This document shows positions 27,058 through 35,679 of a stretch of DNA of 64,000 bases, piece after piece. Source of the stretch: JAVBNT01 sp031551355 (GTDB lineage: Bacteria; Vulcanimicrobiota; CADAWZ01). Each line of letters opens with the position of its first letter. Position 1 is the stretch's first letter. The stretch is from contig JAVBNT010000034.1 in the NCBI GenBank assembly GCA_031551355.1, positions 22,095 to 86,094 of the forward strand. The letters run 5' to 3'. The position numbers and the translations under genes are program-made. The notes beneath the pieces were generated by a model, which saw only the letters and a program-made list of their open reading frames with translations, did not search any database and was not told where the DNA came from.

Positions 27058-27081
27058 ATGTTGAATCAGATGCCGTTTTGC

Positions 27082-29997
27082 CTACAGCACTGCTCTGAAA
27101 ACATATTGGGTTATTACTCTCTGACCGTAAAAGAAGTGCATATAATCAGGGTCGTAGCAGAGATTAAAAGCTCCGGCATTGGTTATTGAAATATTGCCGC
27201 CTTTGTGGTTAATATTGTCGTTTTCATCTTTGCCATAGGCGACGATACCGCCTACGACTGTCAGTGAACCCTTGCCGGCGTCAGCACTGAAGTTGCCGTT
27301 TTTGACGAAAATCATACCGCGGACAATGGTGTCGTTTACTCCCGGAAGGACATTTTCTTTAAGCGTTTCTTTTAAAACCAGATGTTGCTTTTTTCCGCTC
27401 CCGACAATTGTGTCCGGGTCTCCGGTAATGCAGCCCAACTGTAAACTTGAGTTGGCATTGATTTTGGCGACAAAGTCATTTACATTTGGTGAGGCGTTTG
27501 TAAAGGCTTTTTTTGTATATTCAAAACCTTTTAATGCTTCCCTGAATTCATTTAATATAGGTAATACCTCCGAAGCATTGCTTGATTTATAGTTCACTCT
27601 GTCTTTGCCGTTATGAAGTATATTGTAAGGTTCTGCTTTGTAACTGATTTCCGGGGCAAGAGAGATTAGTCCGTTGACAATCAAGGGCAGGTTTATTTTG
27701 TAACTTAAACCGTTTTCATTAACTTCGGCTTCTGTAACTCCCTGCTGATTCAATATTAAATGGGTTTCCTGATTATAACAAGAGTTAGGATTGTCAGGGT
27801 TTGTTTTGTCAAAAATTCTCCCCTGGCCAAATTTTGCGTAAATTTTATCGTTTTGATTTATAGGTATATATATAAATAAATCGTTGGGACTGGGATCCAT
27901 AACTGCCTTTGCCTGATGAATCCATATTTCGATATATCCGCCTTCCGAATTAACCGTATCTTTGTTGAGAACATAATTACCGCCGACTTTAGTGGTTGAG
28001 TTTAATTTTTCAAATTCATCGGTTCTAAAGTTAACGGAGATACTTATGCCGTTGTTATCGTAATTGCGTTCCCATTTGTAGCCATCAGAGCCGAAATAAC
28101 CCGGCTTATACGGATCTGCTTTTGCAAATTCGGTCGGAACATAATTTGAAATGTCACTCATTGATTGAGGCAATATCTGCAGAAAGCCCGTCGGAGGGGT
28201 TGATGCGTCAATATCTCCGCCGACAATGGCACTGTTCTTTGATAATACCATCTCGGCAAATAATTGCTGTTCCCGTTCGTCCTTGCAGCCGAGTGCCGTC
28301 AGTTGTTTGGCCAGAGTTGTTTTGGCTCCCTTGAATGTATATTCTTTTTCAAGAAGTTTTTTGGCTGCTACAGCTTCCGATTCGAACTGCTGTTCGTTGG
28401 CATAATCCGCGAAACTTGTCCAGACTGTCTGTAAATACTCGTTTACGGTATCTGTGTATTGAGTTGTTGTTGACGGAAGAATTTCAACATTTTCCTCGGC
28501 ATAAACTGAGACGCCATTGTTTTTTTGGGTATCAAAGAATGAGCCTCCCTGGAAGTATACGCTGCCTTTAGAGTAAATTTTGCCGGTGCCTGTTAGTTCT
28601 CCCTGAAGAATAAGGTCGGCGCTTTTATTAGGACCGCCGACTTCAAGTGTGGCATTTTCATTAAAATTGATGTTGAGTCTTTTTAATCCTGAGATGTTTA
28701 TGTCCTGATTGGACTTAGCCGGTAAATTACCTACATCCACAGCTGCAAAAATTAAATTTCCCCTGCAGGCAATGTTTCCGTTTAATTCCAGTTTTAAATC
28801 TGCAAAATTTATCCCGTTATGATTTGTATTGCTTATTGGTTTGGGCGGCGTAAATCCTATTGATATCGTCTCTTTTCTGAGCCCGCTGATAATTGCTTCT
28901 TCACAATGATACCATTTCTCATCACTTAGATTGTACAGATAAGCTCCGGGTGAGAGACCGTCTGCAGAAGAATTTGTCGTAAGTGTTGACCAGTTGATAT
29001 CTTTACCGGACTCCAGCATCTCATTGGTCATTGCCAGAGAATTTTCGCTTGTATCTATATTTATTCCGTAGGATGATGCCAATGAGTTGGTCAGCTCTTT
29101 ATTGTTTATTTTTATTTTTTTACCGTAGGCATATCCGTCATTGGCTAAAACAAAGCAATTTTTATTTTCGGCAACGGAGCCTACTTCAATGTTTCCGTAA
29201 GCTCTTAATGAGGTTGATTCCTGAGTTCTGGCATTTATGAGCAGTGACGGATTCGCTCCTACAAGACCGACATTTATGTTGCCTCTGGCGATCGAAGATG
29301 TGCTGAAATTTTTTATGTCGGCTACATTTATGAAGGATTCGGCATATCTTACCGTGCCGTTGGAAACGCCTTGTGATACAAGATATATCGTATTTGCGGG
29401 GAGATCTTTTTTATAAACCTCAAAATTGTTTGTTTCTCTGTTTTTTTTGAAAATGTTGTAGCTGCCGGTGCGGGCGACATTGTTACATGAAATGTAATCT
29501 ATCGTACGTTTATAACTTTTGTCTATATCTGTATTTTCTTCGCTGTTTTTAAGCTGAAGCTTTCTTCCGTTCATTAAATTAGCCAGTTCATCCGGAGACT
29601 CTATGTGTGCTTTGTCCGGTGATACAAATACGATGCGGAACATAGCTTTGTTATTAGAGTCGCTGTCATTGATGTAGCCTTCAACAATGCCTTTTCCTTC
29701 GTTTATTATCAGCGGTGACTGAGAGTTTGAACAAAGGTATATTGATTCTTCCGATTTTGCCGTATTTTGCATCCATTCTGCATTTTTGTAGATTCTGGAT
29801 CTGGCGTATTCAAGTCCTGAAAGAGCTGCATATTGGGCTTTTTCCGCATCATTGTAGGATTTGCCCAATTGAAGTCCATTGTGAGCCGATAAAGCTAGAA
29901 GGGTTGCGATCATAACTATGATAGTAAGCAACAGCATAGTTGTTATTAATACTATGCCCTTTTTGTTTTTCTTAAAACTATTTTTTAAAGAAAACAA
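27082..29997 (-). CDS. Giant PilX-like pilus/secretion-associated protein, paralogue B
   Basis: This 971-residue protein is a paralogue of the one downstream. It begins with KKNKKGIVLITTMLLLTIIV, an N-terminal membrane helix of pilin type, and the same AQYAALSGLEYAR continuation. Shared blocks include SIARGNINVGLVGANPSLLI, QESTSLRAYG, a GGSFFDTQKNNGVSVYAEEN segment and the C-terminal GSLTVVGGIVAYGKD. Start is a TTG with GGGAGA at suitable distance. A prepilin peptidase would probably cut after the KKG. Both paralogues have their own terminators and similar size, suggesting a duplicated surface component rather than a degenerating copy. Confidence 0.72.
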   Translation of the reverse strand: MFSLKNSFKKNKKGIVLITTMLLLTIIVMIATLLALSAHNGLQLGKSYNDAEKAQYAALSGLEYARSRIYKNAEWMQNTAKSEESIYLCSNSQSPLIINEGKGIVEGYINDSDSNNKAMFRIVFVSPDKAHIESPDELANLMNGRKLQLKNSEENTDIDKSYKRTIDYISCNNVARTGSYNIFKKNRETNNFEVYKKDLPANTIYLVSQGVSNGTVRYAESFINVADIKNFSTSSIARGNINVGLVGANPSLLINARTQESTSLRAYGNIEVGSVAENKNCFVLANDGYAYGKKIKINNKELTNSLASSYGINIDTSENSLAMTNEMLESGKDINWSTLTTNSSADGLSPGAYLYNLSDEKWYHCEEAIISGLRKETISIGFTPPKPISNTNHNGINFADLKLELNGNIACRGNLIFAAVDVGNLPAKSNQDINISGLKRLNINFNENATLEVGGPNKSADLILQGELTGTGKIYSKGSVYFQGGSFFDTQKNNGVSVYAEENVEILPSTTTQYTDTVNEYLQTVWTSFADYANEQQFESEAVAAKKLLEKEYTFKGAKTTLAKQLTALGCKDEREQQLFAEMVLSKNSAIVGGDIDASTPPTGFLQILPQSMSDISNYVPTEFAKADPYKPGYFGSDGYKWERNYDNNGISISVNFRTDEFEKLNSTTKVGGNYVLNKDTVNSEGGYIEIWIHQAKAVMDPSPNDLFIYIPINQNDKIYAKFGQGRIFDKTNPDNPNSCYNQETHLILNQQGVTEAEVNENGLSYKINLPLIVNGLISLAPEISYKAEPYNILHNGKDRVNYKSSNASEVLPILNEFREALKGFEYTKKAFTNASPNVNDFVAKINANSSLQLGCITGDPDTIVGSGKKQHLVLKETLKENVLPGVNDTIVRGMIFVKNGNFSADAGKGSLTVVGGIVAYGKDENDNINHKGGNISITNAGAFNLCYDPDYMHFFYGQRVITQYVFRAVL

Positions 29998-30005
29998 TTT
30001 TGTTT

Positions 30006-30471
30006 CTCCCCTGCTTTTTGAAGATTTGAGAACGATGAAAAGTAATTAACGGCAAAGATTTTTTTAACAATTGACTACTAAAATTATATCATAATTTTAG
30101 CTTTTTGACTTGTTTTTAATTGTTAATATTGTGTTAACAGAGGTGGGGGGCACTAACATTATGCAGCTATTATTTGCCGTTTATGGAGACTTTGAGCTCC
30201 TTATTGGGGTTATATACTTAGCAGGTTGAGAATTATTTTGTTAACATTATTGTTTCACTTGATGTTTCTGCCGTTGTGAAGGAGCATGGCGGGGCGGTTT
30301 AGTTAAGGAAAAAACGCGGAAATAGTAGAAATTATGAGCGTTTACCCCAGCATACAGAGCAGCCAGTCTTTGCGGCAAAATAGAAAACCAGTCGCATAAG
30401 CGGGCGTTTATTTCCATAAAATCTGCGGCGGTATGAGAGATAAACAAAAAAATTATAAGAGCCCTTTTTTC
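30006..30471. other. Gene-poor stretch upstream of PilX-like paralogue B
   Basis: No convincing gene is found in this stretch. It holds the probable promoter of the PilX-like gene. Short open frames on the minus strand show no family resemblance and no ribosome-binding site. It leads into a MITE-like element at 30472. Confidence 0.5.
30083..30088 (-). promoter_or_regulatory. Extended -10 element upstream of PilX-like paralogue B
   Basis: Minus strand TATAAT preceded by TGA (extended -10 type) lies about 85 nt upstream of the TTG start. The -35 hexamer is poor, which extended -10 promoters tolerate. Confidence 0.35.
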
Positions 30472-30661
30472 GACTAGAGCAGTTTGTAATTGAACTGTCA
30501 TACTCCTGACAAACAACCGACATCGGTCAATCAATAAAATACTGGTTCGCCGCAGCGGAGTTTATCCCCGCGAAGGCGGGGACTCGCGATGACGGCTACA
30601 CCGTCTTTTTCAAAAATGTTTACCGGATTTTGTGACATATAGAATGCAAATTGCTCTAGTC
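30472..30661. mobile_element. MITE-like element 1 (190 bp)
   Basis: The ends carry terminal inverted repeats: GACTAGAGCA (30472-30481) against TGCTCTAGTC (30652-30661), with further imperfect matching inside (TTTG/CAAA). Inside are the hairpins CCCCGCGAAGGCGGGG and GACGG-CTACA-CCGTC followed by T5, but no gene. Its right end supplies the TAG stop codon of the small gene at 30656. Non-coding, short and bounded by inverted repeats, it looks like a miniature element moved by a transposase encoded elsewhere. Confidence 0.55.
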
Positions 30662-30886
30662 ATCATATCTCATTTTATCTCTGGCAGCTTTTAATATTTC
30701 TGAATAATCCGGAGAAAAAGGTTCGACAAGAATTTTTTGCAATTGTCCTTCCAGGTTCCACAAAACCTGCTTTTCCGCCTTATCATCAAATAAAATATCA
30801 TCGAATTTCTCTGTTTCACAGGTCCGGGATAAAAATTCAAATAAGATCAATGCTTCATCTTTATTCAAAACCAGGCTTATTTCCAT
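30656..30886 (-). CDS. Small conserved protein of unknown function
   Basis: The 76-residue protein beginning MEISLVLNKDEALILFEFLSR has a pattern of alternating hydrophobic and charged residues and a tail WNLEGQLQKILVEPFSPDYSEIL. I have a sense of similar small proteins in Firmicutes and Bacteroidetes but no function for them. The ATG at 30886 is chosen over an upstream start because GAGAGGAC lies 6-7 nt before it. The stop codon is provided by the end of the neighbouring MITE-like element, so the C-terminus may be altered. Confidence 0.6.
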   Translation of the reverse strand: MEISLVLNKDEALILFEFLSRTCETEKFDDILFDDKAEKQVLWNLEGQLQKILVEPFSPDYSEILKAARDKMRYDD

Positions 30887-30973
30887 ACATATGTCCTCTC
30901 CGGAAAGTGTCAAAAGGATGAAATATATTTAGATTTCGATAACTAAGATTGTATTGTTAGTGCAGTATGACAG

Positions 30974-31576
30974 TTATAAAAAAGTTGTATCCCTGACGTT
31001 TGGCAAAATGCTGTATACGGAACAATTCATGACGCTCTCAAATTGTTTCTTTATCTCAAAGATGGCATTCCATCGATCTATTGTAAACGCTTTAAAGCCA
31101 TATCTTCTTGTAACGTCAACAAATCTCTTCTCCAGTAGACAAAGTCCGTCGCTTGTTGCAAGAGCATCACATAATTGTACTAATTTATCATAGTCATCGT
31201 AAGTTTCTGTATTGATAAAATTATTTATAAATTCTTTTTCTTCCGCTGTTATATCCCATTGCCCAATATCTGTATTAATATCTTTGATGGGATAGGAATG
31301 TGTTAAGCAGATTTTAGCAACATCAAGCCAGCCGTTATCCTTACAATAATTATAGCCATCTAAAATATGCCGTATTGAAGTAACACCTTCTCTTCTGCCG
31401 ATATCATGCAATAGACCTAACACATAGGCCTTTTCACCGTCAATCCGGCTGTGCTCAGCAATTATTTCACAGGCAATTGCTACAAAACGGGAGTGAGCTA
31501 CCCATTTGCCGGAATTTTTAGCATTAGCTTTTTCCAGTTCTTTTTCTGCGATATCTTTTGTGGGATATTGTTTCAT
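30974..31576 (-). CDS. HD-domain phosphohydrolase
   Basis: The 200-residue protein has the HD signature at LLHDIGRREG (His/Asp metal ligands), an upstream His in AHSRFVA and a later Asp in QLCDALA, which complete the typical HxnHDxnD set. HD proteins hydrolyse nucleotides or phosphate monoesters; the substrate is unknown. GAGGTG precedes the ATG. Together with the small gene at 30656 and the DUF3795-like gene it forms part of an accessory patch next to the tRNA-fMet repeats. Confidence 0.82.
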   Translation of the reverse strand: MKQYPTKDIAEKELEKANAKNSGKWVAHSRFVAIACEIIAEHSRIDGEKAYVLGLLHDIGRREGVTSIRHILDGYNYCKDNGWLDVAKICLTHSYPIKDINTDIGQWDITAEEKEFINNFINTETYDDYDKLVQLCDALATSDGLCLLEKRFVDVTRRYGFKAFTIDRWNAIFEIKKQFESVMNCSVYSILPNVRDTTFL

Positions 31577-31715
31577 AATTCACCTCTATTATTGTGTTTA
31601 AAAAGAACTCACCTGCCGATTATATCACTGAATGGTAGAGGCAGTCTATTCTATTACCGTCTGATGATGGAATAAAGAAGGGGTTAGTGATACAGCATTT
31701 TTGAAAACCAAAACC

Positions 31716-31830
31716 GCGCCCTCCGGGTCGGAGCAAATTACGATTTGCTTCCATGAAAATAAAATGCTGATACCCCCTTAGGTCGTAATAAAAAAAGACT
31801 GCATTTGTATAGCAATCTCGAATAAACCAC
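31716..31830. repeat. Degenerate copy of the tRNA-fMet-associated repeat (unit A)
   Basis: This stretch aligns with the repeats at 32548 and 32694 from GCGCCCTCCGGGTCG through the AGCAAATTACGATTTGCTT hairpin to the A-rich run and the AATCTCG tail. It has diverged by several indels and lacks the part that matches the tRNA T-arm and CCA end. It marks the far side of the segment holding the DUF3795-like gene. Nothing else is seen in 31577-31951. Confidence 0.65.
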
Positions 31831-31951
31831 GCAAGCCGTCACAAATGTGGCGGGTTTTATAATTTGGCTTTGGCTCAGAAGGCTGACAAAACATCGGACT
31901 ATTGTCTTTAATCTGTCCAATTGTTTTATCACCTTTTCTGCTTATTTCAAG

Positions 31952-32356
31952 TTACCATATCGCCGCCTTACATGATGGGCATTCATTCCTATGTACACAA
32001 ACGATACCCCTACAAACGGGACAGCGATAAATTTTCTCTTGCTGCTGCAAAAAGAAGTTCATGCCATGCTCACGAATTGTTGCAATGTTTTCGAGCATAC
32101 TCATGTGATATTTTGTCCGATACCGCATATCCAAATCCTTTAAGCGGCGACAGGGAGTATCGCAGGAGGCGCATGTTTGCCATCCATTTTTGGTTCGTTT
32201 CTCGCATACTACAATTTTGCAGTTTGAACAGGATTTCGGTTTGCTGTTATCAGATGCGCGGCATCCCAAACACTGATTGCGAGGGCGAATATTGCCATAA
32301 CATAAACGGCAATTCATCCCACACGGGGCAATTAGTTCTGCACTCATTTTAACCAT
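31952..32356 (-). CDS. DUF3795-like Cys-rich zinc-binding protein
   Basis: The 134-residue protein starts with IAPCGMNCRLCYG, the typical Cys pattern of DUF3795 proteins, followed by QCLGCRAS, SCSNCK and CASCD. It adds a C-terminal rubredoxin-like pair (CPVCRG and CPSC). At least a dozen Cys in CxxC pairs indicate bound zinc or iron-sulphur. Function unknown. It is flanked by repeat units A and B and could be a cassette gene. Confidence 0.8.
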   Translation of the reverse strand: MVKMSAELIAPCGMNCRLCYGNIRPRNQCLGCRASDNSKPKSCSNCKIVVCEKRTKNGWQTCASCDTPCRRLKDLDMRYRTKYHMSMLENIATIREHGMNFFLQQQEKIYRCPVCRGIVCVHRNECPSCKAAIW

Positions 32357-32547
32357 GAAACTTACCCCCCTTTTCTACGCCTTATCCAGCCATACTTGAT
32401 CAAATTATAGCACAGAAGTCTAGCATAATCTATTTATCTGCATTGACATGTAAATAAGCAAGGAAGGGGGACAAGTGTTATTACGGCATTTCGGAATTTA
32501 AGCCCAAAAAGAAGTCTAAAACCCTCAGGTTCGACGATTTTGGACAG

Positions 32548-32693
32548 GGTTGCGGGAACAGGATTTGCACCTGCGCCCTCCGGGTCGAAGCAAATTACTG
32601 TTTGCTTCCCATGAATATAATAAAATGCTCATAACCCTGAGGTCTCAAAAAAAAGAGACCGCGTTTGTAACACAGTCTCTTGAGTGTAGAATT
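32548..32693. repeat. 146-bp tRNA-fMet-derived tandem repeat, unit B
   Basis: This unit has the same length as unit C and differs at only about six positions. Read on the minus strand it contains the tRNA-fMet 3' half (variable loop, T-arm, acceptor strand; the T-arm has GTGCAAATC instead of GTTCAAATC), then the tRNA's own terminator copy. An inverted fragment of the anticodon-arm region comes before it, with the hairpin AAGCAAA/TTTGCTT between. It cannot fold as a complete tRNA. Confidence 0.85.
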
Positions 32694-32839
32694 GGTTGCG
32701 GGGACAGGATTTGCACCTGCGCCCTCCGGGTCGAAGCAAATTACTGTTTGCTTCCCATGAATATAATGAGATGCTCATAACCCGAAGGTCGCAAAAAAAA
32801 GAGACCGCGTTTGTAACACAGTCTCTTGAGTGTAGAATT
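32694..32839. repeat. 146-bp tRNA-fMet-derived tandem repeat, unit C
   Basis: This copy directly abuts the intact tRNA-fMet gene. It contains 3'-half sequence of that tRNA, including acceptor strand and CCA, and a piece complementary to the anticodon arm (GCGACCTTCGGGTTATGAGC on the minus strand). The two inverted tRNA pieces can pair into a long imperfect hairpin around an inner 7-bp hairpin. Tandem tRNA 3'-end copies are the usual trace of site-specific integration at tRNA genes. Confidence 0.85.
32793..32827 (-). terminator. Terminator of the tRNA-fMet gene
   Basis: Minus strand AAGAGAC pairs with GTCTCTT (7 bp) and is followed by eight T residues. It lies 12 nt beyond the CCA end of the tRNA. 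The same terminator is repeated in unit B. Confidence 0.7.
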
Positions 32840-32915
32840 GGTTGCGGGGACAGGATTTGAACCTGCGACCTCCGGGTTATGAGCCCGACGAGCTTCCTGA
32901 CTGCTCCACCCCGCG
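32839..32915 (-). tRNA. Initiator tRNA-fMet (anticodon CAT)
   Basis: The 77-nt gene has encoded CCA, an acceptor stem CGCGGGG/CCCCGCA with the C1-A72 mismatch that marks initiator tRNAs, the three G-C pairs in the anticodon stem (GGGCTCATAACCC) and a T-loop with GTTCAAATC. It starts translation by carrying formyl-methionine. A consensus promoter lies 19 nt upstream and a terminator follows. Two 146-bp units with its 3' half lie directly downstream. Confidence 0.95.
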
Positions 32916-32933
32916 ATTTTCAGATGCTATGCT

Positions 32934-32961
32934 ATTATATCACAATTTTTTGTGGTGTCAA
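32934..32961 (-). promoter_or_regulatory. Consensus sigma70 promoter of tRNA-fMet
   Basis: On the minus strand TTGACA (32961-32956) and TATAAT (32939-32934) are both perfect consensus hexamers separated by 16 nt. The expected start lies about 12 nt before the mature tRNA 5' end. Confidence 0.8.
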
Positions 32962-33334
32962 GTATGAATTTATAATGTTTTTTTGTTATCTGCCGGATGT
33001 GATTAAATAGTCTTCTTTTGCCTAAAACACTTATAGGAGCTGATGTTTTTTGTTTTATTGAATTCTTTACGGAAATTATTTTTTATGAGAGTTAATATTT
33101 TTAATTGCGGGTTTGCAGATATTTTATATGATATTTTTTATAATTTTAACAAAATATTGCGGACGGTGTATTTGATATACCTAATGTAGTTAAATCTGAT
33201 ACTTAAAGAGGATTTTTTTGTCGTATAAGGAATCTTTTCCATGATTCAATTTAGGCTGTTTTTATTTTTAGCTATCGAAATTATTATTTGACTATTTATA
33301 AAAAGACTATTCTTAAAAAAATGGAGATGTTTTT
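32962..33334. other. AT-rich intergenic stretch without a gene
   Basis: This region between the divergent tRNA promoter and the Clp-N-like gene is strongly AT-rich. It presumably holds the promoter and a long 5' leader of the downstream gene. A 16-codon frame (ATG at 33241 after AAGGAA) is the only short frame with a ribosome-binding site; it could be a leader peptide but evidence is thin. Confidence 0.4.
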
Positions 33335-35215
33335 ATGGACGAGAACGTACAACAAGAAAGACCGGTTGTGATACCTTTGAACGCAGATCAGGTGTTTGAA
33401 TATTTATCGCCGGATATGCAGAATTATATAGTTGTGGCCAAAAAGTTTTCAAAACAGCATAAGCATTTTTATATTGGCCTGGAGCATCTTTTTGCCGCTT
33501 TCCTGTCTGAAAGTACCTCGGTTATCAGGCGTTATATAAATATGCCGAAATTGAACTGGAAAAAGAAGGTAAATGATTTTCTTCAGAAGGCTTATTCGCC
33601 GATGATTGCCAAAGACCATTGGGTCGGTTATCTGGTTACGCCGAGAATGCAGTCCGTTTGGAGAGCGTCAATAGAGAGTACCCGGTTTAAGGATGTTTCA
33701 GAAGTAAGGGAATCTAATGTTTTACTGGCGATGCTGGGTAATCCTGAAAGTATCGTCTCCAAGTGGATAGAGCGTGAGAACTATGGTTTTTGCGGCGGAG
33801 AAGATATCAGGACTTATATGGCCAACGATCTGGCTTTTGATATGGGATCGGTAATTTCCGTCGGCCCTCATAATTCCGATGAGGCGATTGAAGCTAAAAA
33901 TCAGAAGAATGAGAGTAAAAAAACGGTTACCGCCAATCCGTTTAAAATTCTTACCCAGAATTTATCTATTTCGGATCTGTTCAAAAAGAAAGATCGTGCT
34001 CCTGCTTCTACTGCTGATTCTTTTGAAGATAGTTGGGAACAGCCTGAGGTCTCTGCCGATTTGATGCAGACGACCCCGCCTGAACAGGATATGACTGTTG
34101 AGCAGCCTTACTATGAAGAACAACCGATGCCTCAGGCACTGCAGGAAGATCCTCAGTCTTTATCTGCCGAAACTTCCGAAGAGGTTGTGACTCCGTCTGT
34201 AAGCGGGACCAGAACAATAAAGGTCGGCGATCAATTTATTTACGTAGATCAGGAACTTATGGACCGTGGAATTCCCGAGTCTTTTTTGAATCAACTGGTG
34301 ACTCTTTCGGAGAAATACGGTGCTATTCCGGAAAGACTGCCTTTAAAGGGCAAAAAGGTTAATTTTGAGGAACTTTTGCGTGCAGAGCTGACTGATGATG
34401 AATATGATGTTGTTTTGAAGGATATCAGTACCATTATAAGAGTAGATACTTCGCGTTCGCCTTTTAGAAGGGGCAGCGGACGGCTTCGTCCTGAAACAGG
34501 TGCCAAAGCGGTTGCCGCCAAGAAAAAGGAGCAGGAAGGAAAAGATACGTCTGTTCTGCAATTGTCGTCTGAAGAGATGTCTTCGGCAATTGATGACGTT
34601 GCGTCTCTTTCTGTGGATGACGAGTCTTCTGAAGAAGAAATTGTCAGGGTTGAACTCTCCGCTGAGACACTTGGGATTAGTGATGCCGAACAGAGCGATG
34701 CCGGTGATATTGAACAAACTGCTGAAACCGCTGCTGAGCTGGAGGCGGATGCAGACTCTGTAGAAGAGGCCAAGCAGGAAGCTGTTGCAGACGACTCCAA
34801 GGAGAAAAAATCCGAACCGGAGCCTGAAGAACGTCCGAAAGAAACTGCTAAAATATCACAGGCAGATTTGCCTGCTGCACTTGTTCAGCCGTCACAGAAA
34901 CGCAGCCGGGTAGGTAAGACATTGATTGCCGAGTTTGGCGGTGTGGCTATAAAACAGGTTAACCCTTTACAATCTGTGGATGTTTCTGAATTTAATGATT
35001 TTATACTGTTAACCGGTATTAAAGATCGGATTGATATCGCGGAGCTCCTGTCGTCATCGGAAGGAAATTATCTTAACTGCAATTCTGAAGTGTTACAGAG
35101 CGGCTTTTTGTGGAGCGATATATCTGACTGCACTTTTGAACATATTGTCAAAGCGACCGAAAGAACGAGTCATATTAGATTTGATACGGTTCCAGTCGTA
35201 CTCAGTAAAAAGTAA
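33335..35215 (+). CDS. Clp-N-like domain protein with long acidic region
   Basis: The 626-residue protein begins with a region (about 20-165) resembling the double Clp N-terminal repeat: helix SKQHKHFYIGLEHLFAAFL and a second set VRESNVLLAMLG. It lacks any AAA+ motor. From about 190 on it is long, acidic and low-complexity, with a possible small folded piece around 285-400 and another at the C-terminus (about 525-626). Clp N-domains bind adaptors or substrates. The FHA gene follows after 14 nt, which points to a phosphopeptide-linked complex. Function is unknown. Confidence 0.6.
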   Translation: MDENVQQERPVVIPLNADQVFEYLSPDMQNYIVVAKKFSKQHKHFYIGLEHLFAAFLSESTSVIRRYINMPKLNWKKKVNDFLQKAYSPMIAKDHWVGYLVTPRMQSVWRASIESTRFKDVSEVRESNVLLAMLGNPESIVSKWIERENYGFCGGEDIRTYMANDLAFDMGSVISVGPHNSDEAIEAKNQKNESKKTVTANPFKILTQNLSISDLFKKKDRAPASTADSFEDSWEQPEVSADLMQTTPPEQDMTVEQPYYEEQPMPQALQEDPQSLSAETSEEVVTPSVSGTRTIKVGDQFIYVDQELMDRGIPESFLNQLVTLSEKYGAIPERLPLKGKKVNFEELLRAELTDDEYDVVLKDISTIIRVDTSRSPFRRGSGRLRPETGAKAVAAKKKEQEGKDTSVLQLSSEEMSSAIDDVASLSVDDESSEEEIVRVELSAETLGISDAEQSDAGDIEQTAETAAELEADADSVEEAKQEAVADDSKEKKSEPEPEERPKETAKISQADLPAALVQPSQKRSRVGKTLIAEFGGVAIKQVNPLQSVDVSEFNDFILLTGIKDRIDIAELLSSSEGNYLNCNSEVLQSGFLWSDISDCTFEHIVKATERTSHIRFDTVPVVLSKK

Positions 35216-35229
35216 ATAAGGAGATCGTT

Positions 35230-35589
35230 ATGTCTGATAATACAGCGTATATTATTCTTGAGATTGTAAATGGCGTATATGACGGGACTGTTTACAATTT
35301 TGAATCCTTTCCTGTGTCCATAGGGCGCAACCCTGACAATGATATCGCCATCCCTTACGAATCTGCTGCATCGCGCAGGCATGCACAGATTTTTAAAGAG
35401 GAGGATTCATTCTATGTTGTGGATCTGACCAGCAGTAACGGTACATTTGTAAATGATGCCAGAGTCTCTGAGAGAAGAGATTTGTTTAATAACGATTTGA
35501 TAACCATCGGTTCACTGATTATAAGATGTAATATCGGTTATACAAAAGCGTCCCCGTCGGCTCCTCCGGCTTCTACCTCTGCCGGATAA
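35230..35589 (+). CDS. FHA-domain protein
   Basis: The 119-residue protein is a single FHA domain with the key motifs SIGRNPDNDI, SRRHAQI and SSNGTFVND, which recognise phosphothreonine peptides. A short Pro/Ala/Ser tail follows. There is no other domain. It is co-directional with and 14 nt behind the Clp-N-like gene and ends before a bidirectional terminator. It likely reads Ser/Thr phosphorylation, but no kinase gene is seen in the window. Confidence 0.9.
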   Translation: MSDNTAYIILEIVNGVYDGTVYNFESFPVSIGRNPDNDIAIPYESAASRRHAQIFKEEDSFYVVDLTSSNGTFVNDARVSERRDLFNNDLITIGSLIIRCNIGYTKASPSAPPASTSAG

Positions 35590-35616
35590 TAAATAATTCC
35601 GTATAAATTATGTATG

Positions 35617-35651
35617 AAAAAATCGCTTTAAAATTTTTAAAGCGATTTTTT
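35617..35651. terminator. Bidirectional terminator between FHA and the 35680 gene
   Basis: A perfect 16-bp stem (AAAAAATCGCTTTAAA and its complement) with a 3-nt loop carries an A-run on one side and a T-run on the other. It serves both convergent genes. Confidence 0.85.
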
Positions 35652-35679
35652 TGTGTTATCATCAGCCGGTTACCGGCAT

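Noticed and set aside
30247..30534. A 95-codon minus-strand frame
   Set aside because: No ribosome-binding site, no recognisable family, and it runs across the end of a MITE-like element.
32550..32780. A 76-codon plus-strand frame over the tRNA repeats
   Set aside because: It reads through the complement of tRNA 3'-half repeats; such frames are widely miscalled and show no coding signs.
32548..32839. CRISPR array
   Set aside because: The repeats are 146 bp long, directly adjacent and tRNA-derived, without spacers; no cas genes are present in the window.
33241..33291. A 16-codon leader peptide before the Clp-N-like gene
   Set aside because: A ribosome-binding site is present, but no attenuator structure or biased codons support it.
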